Shown here piece by piece: positions 5,289 through 10,071 of a DNA stretch of 10,071 nucleotides. The translations under genes were made by a program, and so were the position numbers. The notes below the pieces were generated by a model. The model made no database searches and was not told where the DNA came from. It saw only the letters and a program-made list of their open reading frames with translations. This stretch comes from Actinomycetales bacterium (lineage in GTDB: Bacteria > Actinomycetota > Actinomycetes > Actinomycetales > Microbacteriaceae): contig JAATFJ010000036.1 in NCBI GenBank assembly GCA_015655255.1, forward strand, positions 1 to 10,071. The letters run 5' to 3'. The number at the start of each line of letters is the position of its first letter. The stretch's first letter is position 1.

Positions 5289-6929
5289 ATGTCCGATGGC
5301 CCACTGATCGTCCAAAGCGACCGCACCGTCCTGCTGGAGGTCGCCCACCCGGAGGCGGAGAACGCCCGCCACGAGCTCGCCGTGTTCGCCGAGCTGGAAC
5401 GGGCGCCAGAGCACATCCACACCTACCGGATCACGCGATTGGGTCTGTGGAACGCCCGGGCCGCGGGCCATACCGCCGATGGCATGCTCGCGACGCTGGA
5501 CCGGTGGTCGCGGTTCCCTGTGCCCCCGTCCGTCGCGGTGGACCTCCGCGAGACCGTCGAACGCTACGGCCGTCTCATTATCGACCGGGACGAGGCGGGC
5601 ACGCTGCTCCTCCGCTCCGTCGACGCCGCCGTCCTCGCCCAGGTCGCGGGCAATAAGCGCATCTCCCCCCTGCTCATCGGGCACCCCGCACCGGACAGCT
5701 ACATCGTCGACGCATGGGCACGAGGACAGGTCAAGCAGGAGCTCCTCAAGATCGGCTGGCCCGCGGAGGACCGTGCCGGATACACCCCCGGCACCCCGCA
5801 TGAGATCGAGCTCGCCGAGGATGGCTGGCATCTGCGCCCGTACCAGCAGGATGCCGTCGACGCCTTCGAGAGGGACGGTTCCGGTGTCGTCGTGCTCCCC
5901 TGCGGCGCGGGGAAGACGATCGTGGGCGCCGCAGCGATGGCCGCGACGAAGACGACGACGCTCATCCTCGTCACCAACACCGTCTCCGCGCGACAGTGGC
6001 GCGATGAGCTGCTGAAACGCACCTCGCTAACCCATGAGGAGATCGGCGAGTACTCCGGACAGCTCAAGGAAATCAAACCGATCACCATCGCGACCTATCA
6101 GATCCTCACAGCGAAGCGGAAGGGCGCCTACGCGCACCTTGCGCTCCTCGACGCGCTCGACTGGGGCCTCATCATCTACGACGAGGTGCATCTGCTCCCC
6201 GCCCCCGTCTTCAAGCTCACCGCGGATCTGCAGGCGCGGCGCCGGATCGGCCTCACCGCGACGCTCGTGCGCGAGGACGGCCGCGAGGGCGACGTCTTCA
6301 GCCTCATCGGACCCAAGCGCTTCGACGCGCCGTGGAAGCAGATCGAGGCGCAGGGGTTCATCTCCCCCGCCGCCTGCTACGAGGTGCGTGTGGACCTGCC
6401 GCCGGAGGCGCGGCTGGAGTATGCCGCGGCGACCGACGACGAGCGCTACCGGCTCGCCGCCTCTGCCCCCGCGAAGATCGAGACAGTGCGCGAGCTCGTC
6501 GCCCAGCATCCCGGCGAGCGCATCCTCGTCATCGGGCAATACCTCGACCAGCTCGACACGCTCTCCCAGGCGCTCGACGCCCCGCAGATCACGGGTGCGA
6601 CCCCCGTCAACGAGCGCGAGACGCTGTACCAGCAGTTCCGGGACGGGGAGATCTCCCTGCTCGTCGTCTCCAAGGTCGCGAACTTCTCCATCGACCTCCC
6701 CGAGGCCTCCGTCGCCATCCAGGTCTCCGGTTCCTTCGGCTCGCGCCAGGAGGAAGCCCAGCGCCTCGGGCGGCTCCTCCGCCCGAAGAAGTCCGGGCAC
6801 ACCGCGAGCTTCTACACCCTCATCGCCCGCGACACCGTCGACCAGGACTTCGCGCAGAACCGCCAGCGCTTCCTCGCCGAGCAGGGCTACACCTACACGA
6901 TCCTCGACGCCACCTCCCTCGCCGCCTGA
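5289..6929 (+). CDS. XPB-type 3'-5' DNA repair helicase (SF2)
   Basis: The 546-aa product is a superfamily 2 helicase of the bacterial XPB/ERCC3 branch. Before the motor are an N-terminal helicase-associated region (1-120) and a damage-recognition-like domain (about 120-175). HLRPYQQDAV (181-190) is the Q-like motif. Walker A is LPCGAGKT (203-210), motif II is DEVH (298-301), motif III is LTAT (322-325), and the XPB-specific RED motif follows at 328-330 in LVREDGREGD. Motif VI is QRLGRLLRPK (491-500), with arginines for ATP hydrolysis. All catalytic residues look intact. Mycobacterial XPB is an ATP-dependent 3'-5' helicase with strand-annealing activity; a repair role is assumed by homology with eukaryotic XPB but is not settled in bacteria. 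The start is the ATG at 5289, after GGAGG. It begins 11 nt after its partner, consistent with an operon. No Bax1-like nuclease is nearby. Confidence 0.95.
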   Translation: MSDGPLIVQSDRTVLLEVAHPEAENARHELAVFAELERAPEHIHTYRITRLGLWNARAAGHTADGMLATLDRWSRFPVPPSVAVDLRETVERYGRLIIDRDEAGTLLLRSVDAAVLAQVAGNKRISPLLIGHPAPDSYIVDAWARGQVKQELLKIGWPAEDRAGYTPGTPHEIELAEDGWHLRPYQQDAVDAFERDGSGVVVLPCGAGKTIVGAAAMAATKTTTLILVTNTVSARQWRDELLKRTSLTHEEIGEYSGQLKEIKPITIATYQILTAKRKGAYAHLALLDALDWGLIIYDEVHLLPAPVFKLTADLQARRRIGLTATLVREDGREGDVFSLIGPKRFDAPWKQIEAQGFISPAACYEVRVDLPPEARLEYAAATDDERYRLAASAPAKIETVRELVAQHPGERILVIGQYLDQLDTLSQALDAPQITGATPVNERETLYQQFRDGEISLLVVSKVANFSIDLPEASVAIQVSGSFGSRQEEAQRLGRLLRPKKSGHTASFYTLIARDTVDQDFAQNRQRFLAEQGYTYTILDATSLAA

Positions 6930-6931
6930 TC

Positions 6932-6948
6932 CCGCCCACCGGAGGCGG
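6932..6948 (+). terminator. Weak hairpin after the XPB gene
   Basis: CCGCC (6932-6936) and GGCGG (6944-6948) can pair around a 7-nt loop directly after the XPB stop. There is no T-run. It may be the end of the helicase operon, but a 5-bp stem in GC-rich DNA is weak evidence. Confidence 0.22.
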
Positions 6949-6967
6949 CAACGTACATCTGGGGGAT

Positions 6968-6977
6968 GAGATATCTC
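6968..6977. promoter_or_regulatory. AT-rich 10-bp palindrome upstream of the response regulator
   Basis: GAGATATCTC is a perfect palindrome centred about 48 bp before the response regulator start and just upstream of the expected -35 region. It stands out in a GC-rich genome and could be an operator, but it is a single short site and no binding protein can be named. Confidence 0.25.
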
Positions 6978-7008
6978 CGGCAATCAGGCGTTACAGGGGC
7001 AGAGTCAC

Positions 7009-7014
7009 CATAAT
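7009..7014 (+). promoter_or_regulatory. Candidate leaderless -10 element of the response regulator gene
   Basis: CATAAT, close to the TATAAT consensus, ends 6 nt before the ATG at 7021. No Shine-Dalgarno is present, which fits a leaderless mRNA. GTTACA (6990-6995) resembles a -35 but is only 13 nt away, too close for normal spacing. Confidence 0.42.
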
Positions 7015-7020
7015 GGGGTC

Positions 7021-7716
7021 ATGACTGCTGCACGCATCCTGGTCGTCGACGACGAACCGAACATCCGTGATCTGCTTTCCACAGGGCTCAGCTTCGCCGG
7101 CTTCGAGGTGAAGACCGTGGCGAACGGAGCGGCCACCATCTCCGCGGTGCTCGAAGAGGAACCCGACCTCATCATCCTCGACGTCATGCTCCCGGACATG
7201 AACGGCTTCAGCGTGACCAAGCGCCTCCGCGGCGCGGGCTTCACGGCCCCCATCCTCTTCCTCACGGCGAAGGACGACACGCAGGACAAGATCGAGGGAC
7301 TCAATGCGGGCGGCGACGACTACGTCACCAAGCCCTTCAGCCTTGACGAGATCGTCGCACGCGCCCAGGCCATCCTCCGCCGCACGATGCAGGCCGACGA
7401 GGAGTCGGTCATCCGCGCGGGTGAGCTGTCGATGGATCAGGACACCCATGACGTCTTCGTCGGCTCCGCACAGATCGAGCTAAGCCCCACGGAGTTCAAG
7501 CTCCTTCGTTATCTCATGCTCAACCCCAACCGGGTGCTCTCCAAGTCGCAGATCCTCGACCATGTGTGGGAGTACGACTTCAACGGCGATGCGGGCATTG
7601 TGGAGAGCTACATCTCCTACCTGCGCCGCAAGATCGACCCGCACACGGAGGAATCTCTCATCCAGACCAAGCGCGGCTTCGGCTACATGCTCAAGGTGGC
7701 CAGCAAGTCCGCGTGA
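7021..7716 (+). CDS. OmpR/PhoB-family response regulator transcription factor
   Basis: The 231-aa DNA-binding protein is the output half of a two-component system. The receiver domain (about 4-120) has the acidic pair D10-D11, the phosphoacceptor D54 in IILDVMLPD, T82 in FLTAKD and the conserved K104 in DDYVTKPF. The winged-helix DNA-binding domain (about 132-227) has LSPTEFKLLRYLMLNPNRVL (154-173), then VESYISYLRRKID (194-206) and the wing KRGFGYML. It resembles mycobacterial PhoP/TrcR-type regulators, but the exact orthologue cannot be fixed by eye, so no symbol is given. ATG 7021 is chosen because an upstream ATG at 7013 is out of frame and stops at once. Its stop overlaps a possible GTG start of the histidine kinase, supporting cotranscription and partnership. 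Confidence 0.95.
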   Translation: MTAARILVVDDEPNIRDLLSTGLSFAGFEVKTVANGAATISAVLEEEPDLIILDVMLPDMNGFSVTKRLRGAGFTAPILFLTAKDDTQDKIEGLNAGGDDYVTKPFSLDEIVARAQAILRRTMQADEESVIRAGELSMDQDTHDVFVGSAQIELSPTEFKLLRYLMLNPNRVLSKSQILDHVWEYDFNGDAGIVESYISYLRRKIDPHTEESLIQTKRGFGYMLKVASKSA

Positions 7717-7744
7717 CCGCCGCGCACACGGCACAGGACACCTC

Positions 7745-7750
7745 GGAGGG
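7745..7750 (+). promoter_or_regulatory. Ribosome binding site deciding the histidine kinase start
   Basis: GGAGGG lies 4 nt before the ATG at 7755 (GGAGG is 5 nt away), a good Shine-Dalgarno. The alternative GTG at 7713, whose first bases overlap the response regulator stop as GTGA, has no clear Shine-Dalgarno and would add 14 residues. The ATG is preferred. Confidence 0.6.
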
Positions 7751-7754
7751 ACGC

Positions 7755-9485
7755 ATGGCCCAGAAGTCCGATGCGCTCACCCGCTGGTGGCGGCGGATCA
7801 GCCTGCGCGCCAAGGTCACCGGCGTCACGGTCGCGGTCCTCGCCCTCGGTCTCCTCGCCGCGGGGATCGGCACCGTACCGATCCTGCGCACCTCCCTCAT
7901 CGGCACGATCGACTCGCAGCTGAGCTCTCTCGCCTCCAGCGACCTCGCCGGCCGCTACTTCGACATCAGCGCAGACGAGGGACAGCTCAGCTTCCTGCCC
8001 CTGGAGGACCCGCCGCGCACGAACGACTTCTTCCTCGCGATCTACAGCGCGGAGGGGGAGAAACTCGCGGAGGCGGGCGGGACGCCCGATGCGCTGGAGC
8101 CGGAATTCCCGGAGACGTTCAGCCTGCAGCAGGCGTACGCGCGCGAGGGCGAGACGCTCTCCCTCGACGGCGAGGAGCACGTTTCCTTCCATGGGACGGT
8201 CGCCGTGGGCGAGGCGGCGGGGATCTTCTACGTGCAATACACCGCGCTCCCGCTCACCGATGCCGACCACATCGTCGGACTCTACTTCGGCGTATACACG
8301 AGCGTCGCGCTCATCACGATCTTCATCGCCGCGCTCCTCATCCGCGGGCTCGTCACCCTCACCTTCCGCCGTCTCGGACAGGTGGAGGCGACTGCGATGT
8401 CGATCGCGGCAGGAGACTTCAGCCAGCGCCTTACCGACCTGGAACCGAGCACGGAGGTGGGGCGCCTCAACGCCGCCATCAACACGATGCTCGATCGCGT
8501 GGATCGTTCGCTCGCCCAGCGCGACCGCACCGTTGCGCAGATGCGGCGCTTCATCGGCGATGCGAGCCATGAGCTGCGCACCCCGCTCGTGAGCGTACGC
8601 GGCTACGCCGAGCTCTACCGCATGGGCGCGATCACGGGCACCGAGGATACGGCGCGCGCGATGGAGCGCATCGAGAAGGAGGCGATTCGGATGGGCGTGC
8701 TCGTCGAGGACCTCCTCGCCCTCGCCCGCCTCGACGAGGAACCGGAGGTGCAGATCGTCCCGCTCGATCTGCGACCCATCGCCCGCGATGCGGCGCTCGA
8801 TGTGCGCGCAGCGGCCCCGCATCGCACGGTCACGGTCGTCGATAGGACAGCGATCCTCCGCCTCCTCGGGGCGAACGCTCCCGCGGCGCCGACGGCGCCT
8901 GTCCCCGACACGCCCACCCCGGCCAGCACGACAAAGCCGCCGACCGCGCGCGGACGCGCGGGGGCGACACTCTCGCGCTTCCGCCGTCGCCCGCGGACCG
9001 CCAGCATTCCCGAGATCGACTTCACTGAGGCGACGGACACCCCTGTGCCGACACCGCCCATCATCCTCGGCGAGGAGAACCGCGTCCGTCAGGTCGTGAC
9101 GAATCTCCTGGGCAACGCCCGTCGTTTCTCCGACGACGACAGCCCCATCGAGATCATCGTGGACGCAGACCGCGCGCGGGGAATGGGCAGCATCTCCGTC
9201 GCCGACCACGGTGAGGGCATCCCTCCACAGATCCGCGAGCAGATCTTCGAGCGCTTCTGGAGAGCGGACACCTCGCGCGCACGGGAAACGGGCGGCTCGG
9301 GTCTGGGACTCGCCATCGTCGCCTCCATCGTCACGGCGCTGAACGGCTCCGTGGACGTCGGGGAGACGCCGGGCGGTGGAGCGACCTTCACGGTCTCCTT
9401 CCCTCTCGCCCCCACGCAGTCGATCCCCGAGCATCTGCTGCAGGAGACGCAGCCCCTCGACCGGCTGAACCTCTCCGATCACTGA
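7755..9485 (+). CDS. Sensor histidine kinase with proline-rich insertion in the ATPase domain
   Basis: The 576-aa membrane sensor is the partner of the upstream regulator. A basic cytosolic start (WWRRISLRAK) leads to TM1 (about 21-44), an extracytoplasmic region of about 130 residues, and TM2 (about 174-197). The HAMP linker (about 198-251) and HisKA dimerisation domain follow, with phosphoacceptor H272 in DASHELRTPL. The HATPase domain has the N-box NLLGNARRFS (450-459), G1 box ADHGEGIP (483-490), F-box FERFW (498-502) and G2 box GGSGLGLAI (513-521). All key residues are intact. Unusually, about 65 residues (about 370-435), rich in Pro, Ala and Thr with a basic patch (RFRRRPR), interrupt the sequence between VVDRTAIL and IILGEENRVRQVV. 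The input signal is unknown. It is cotranscribed with the regulator; a GTG start at 7713 is possible. Confidence 0.94.
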   Translation: MAQKSDALTRWWRRISLRAKVTGVTVAVLALGLLAAGIGTVPILRTSLIGTIDSQLSSLASSDLAGRYFDISADEGQLSFLPLEDPPRTNDFFLAIYSAEGEKLAEAGGTPDALEPEFPETFSLQQAYAREGETLSLDGEEHVSFHGTVAVGEAAGIFYVQYTALPLTDADHIVGLYFGVYTSVALITIFIAALLIRGLVTLTFRRLGQVEATAMSIAAGDFSQRLTDLEPSTEVGRLNAAINTMLDRVDRSLAQRDRTVAQMRRFIGDASHELRTPLVSVRGYAELYRMGAITGTEDTARAMERIEKEAIRMGVLVEDLLALARLDEEPEVQIVPLDLRPIARDAALDVRAAAPHRTVTVVDRTAILRLLGANAPAAPTAPVPDTPTPASTTKPPTARGRAGATLSRFRRRPRTASIPEIDFTEATDTPVPTPPIILGEENRVRQVVTNLLGNARRFSDDDSPIEIIVDADRARGMGSISVADHGEGIPPQIREQIFERFWRADTSRARETGGSGLGLAIVASIVTALNGSVDVGETPGGGATFTVSFPLAPTQSIPEHLLQETQPLDRLNLSDH

Positions 9486-9519
9486 GCCGCGCGCGCCACT
9501 CCTCCTGCACAATTCCGGA

Positions 9520-9541
9520 TTCCGGGAGATCTGTCCCGGAA
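9520..9541 (+). terminator. Hairpin after the two-component operon
   Basis: TTCCGGGA (9520-9527) pairs perfectly with TCCCGGAA (9534-9541) around a 6-nt loop. A T-rich, pyrimidine-rich stretch (CCCTTTCCTCCC) follows. It lies 35 nt after the kinase stop and about 70 nt before the WXG100 gene, so it plausibly ends the regulator-kinase transcript. Confidence 0.5.
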
Positions 9542-9598
9542 GGCCCTTTCCTCCCCCGCGATGCCCTGCGTCCTGCCTACGCTCGTAGCTCCAACGAG

Positions 9599-9604
9599 AA
9601 GGAG
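9599..9604 (+). promoter_or_regulatory. Ribosome binding site of the WXG100 gene
   Basis: AAGGAG is 6 nt before the ATG at 9611, near-ideal. It selects this ATG over the out-of-frame ATG at 9606. A TACGCT hexamer (9578-9583) could be the -10 of this gene, which, unlike most others here, would then have a conventional leader of roughly 20-25 nt. Confidence 0.65.
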
Positions 9605-9610
9605 CATGCC

Positions 9611-9898
9611 ATGTCCGTATTCACCGTCGACACCGATGCCGTCTACGCCGCCCATAGCGCGGCGCGCGCCACCATGGATCGGCTGCAGTCTGAATCCGCC
9701 GCCCTCATGTCGCAGCTGGTCCAGTTGCAATCCACGTGGACCGGCAGCGCCTCCGCGGCATTCCAGTCCTGCGTAGAGCAGTGGCGCGCCGCGCAGGCGC
9801 ACGTCGAGCAGGTTCTCGGCTCGATCGGGCTTGCGCTCGGTTCCGCGGCGACGCAGTACGCCGACGCCGATCAGTTCTCCGCGAGCCTGTTCCGTTGA
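9611..9898 (+). CDS. WXG100-family protein (ESX/type VII secretion substrate-like)
   Basis: The 95-aa product has the expected size and helix-turn-helix design of WXG100 proteins. The first helix (about 8-40) leads to the W-x-G turn at W43-T-G45 in TWTGSAS, and a second helix runs from about 46 to 86. A C-terminal YxxxD motif (Y83 to D87, in QYADADQF) matches the general type VII export signal. It has no cleavable signal peptide, as expected. A single Cys (C54) is present. Such proteins normally form dimers and are exported by an FtsK/SpoIIIE-type EssC/EccC ATPase, but no secretion component, PE/PPE gene or toxin is in the window, so it is an orphan here. It converges with groEL across a strong terminator. 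Whether it is secreted or acts otherwise is unknown. Confidence 0.9.
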   Translation: MSVFTVDTDAVYAAHSAARATMDRLQSESAALMSQLVQLQSTWTGSASAAFQSCVEQWRAAQAHVEQVLGSIGLALGSAATQYADADQFSASLFR

Positions 9899-9916
9899 GA
9901 GGCGCTCCGAGAACGA

Positions 9917-9950
9917 GGAAGGGCCCCGACCGTGAGGTCGGGGCCCTTCC
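9917..9950. terminator. Perfect 15-bp bidirectional terminator between WXG100 and groEL
   Basis: Positions 9917-9931 and 9936-9950 are exact reverse complements around a GTGA loop. The stem is rich in G and C, with AAGGG/CCCTT at its outer end. It lies 18 nt past the WXG100 stop and about 15 nt past the groEL stop, so it can serve both convergent genes. Confidence 0.85.
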
Positions 9951-9965
9951 GGGAAGGAGCAGGAC

Positions 9966-10071
9966 TCAGAAGTCCATGCCACCCGTCGGGTCGCCAGCAG
10001 GAGCGGCGGAAGCCTTCTCCGGCTTGTCGGCGACGACGGCCTCCGTGGTGAGGAAGAGGCCGGCGATCGAC
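9966..10071 (-). CDS. groEL: Chaperonin GroEL, C-terminal end only (cut by window edge)
   Basis: Only the last 34 codons and the TGA stop are in the window, read on the minus strand from the right edge. They encode [18 protein letters not shown], the well-conserved end of the equatorial domain, followed by an Ala/Pro linker and the tail GDPTGGMDF. The GGM-type tail is the form that hangs inside the folding cavity, as in the housekeeping actinobacterial GroEL, and not the His-rich tail of the GroEL1 paralogue. GroEL is the 60-kDa ATP-driven folding chamber that works with GroES. Here it is separate from groES by about 9 kb, so it must have its own promoter, presumably with CIRCE, beyond this window. 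Confidence 0.93.
   Translation of the reverse strand, partial: SIAGLFLTTEAVVADKPEKASAAPAGDPTGGMDF

Noticed and set aside
6990..7010. GTTACA and GTCACC half-sites before the response regulator as a PhoP/MtrA-type direct repeat.
   Set aside because: The spacing is 14 nt, not the roughly 11 nt of known PhoP or MtrA boxes, and the matches are too short to separate from chance.
7683..9512. A 609-codon open frame on the minus strand opposite the histidine kinase.
   Set aside because: Its translation is arginine/glutamate-rich without any recognisable domain, and the opposite strand holds an unmistakable histidine kinase. It is a GC-bias shadow.
1..10071. Signs of a defence island, prophage, insertion sequence or biosynthetic cluster.
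   Set aside because: No transposase, integrase, repeat arrays or composition break was seen. The helicase and WXG100 genes alone do not make a defence system.

Overview
The window looks like a core chromosomal segment of a high-GC actinobacterium. The best guess is a member of Microbacteriaceae close to Microbacterium. This is inferred from the strongly GC-biased third codon positions, frequent GTG starts, the gene families present (DUF3027, mycobacterial CspB-type cold-shock protein, bacterial XPB helicase with its helicase-associated partner, WXG100), and HrcA/CIRCE control of an unlinked groES. No database search was possible, so genus-level placement is tentative. I see no insertion sequences, phage genes, CRISPR arrays, tRNA or rRNA.

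Layout. (1) Positions 1-432, minus strand: the N-terminal half of a RarD-type EamA transporter, cut by the window edge. (2) Positions 532-577: a very strong hairpin terminator, then groES (594-890, minus) with a promoter flanked by two CIRCE operators. (3) Divergent from groES, a THUMP-like-domain class I methyltransferase (1042-2223, plus), apparently leaderless. (4) Convergent to it, a two-gene minus-strand unit: a CspB-like cold-shock protein with a basic C-terminal extension, overlapping by 17 nt a DUF3027 protein with a highly acidic repetitive tail. (5) Divergent from that unit, a plus-strand run of three genes: a small two-helix membrane protein, a helicase-associated protein and an XPB-type 3'-5' helicase, nearly contiguous and probably cotranscribed. 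(6) A two-component system: an OmpR/PhoB response regulator and a sensor histidine kinase with an unusual proline-rich insertion in its ATPase domain. (7) A lone WXG100 protein, then a strong bidirectional terminator and the C-terminus of GroEL (minus strand, cut by the right edge).

How it fits together. GroES and GroEL, partners in one chaperonin, lie about 9 kb apart and are not an operon; the 5' control region of groEL lies outside the window. The XPB helicase and its partner form a plausible DNA-repair or remodelling pair. Most plus-strand transcription units, and rarD, show a TA-N3-T (or close) -10 element ending 6-7 nt before the start codon, which suggests leaderless mRNAs. I do not see a clearly new defence or biosynthetic system. 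The most interesting leads are the insertion in the histidine kinase, the WYL-like C-terminus of the XPB partner, and the cold-shock/DUF3027 pair with opposite charge.
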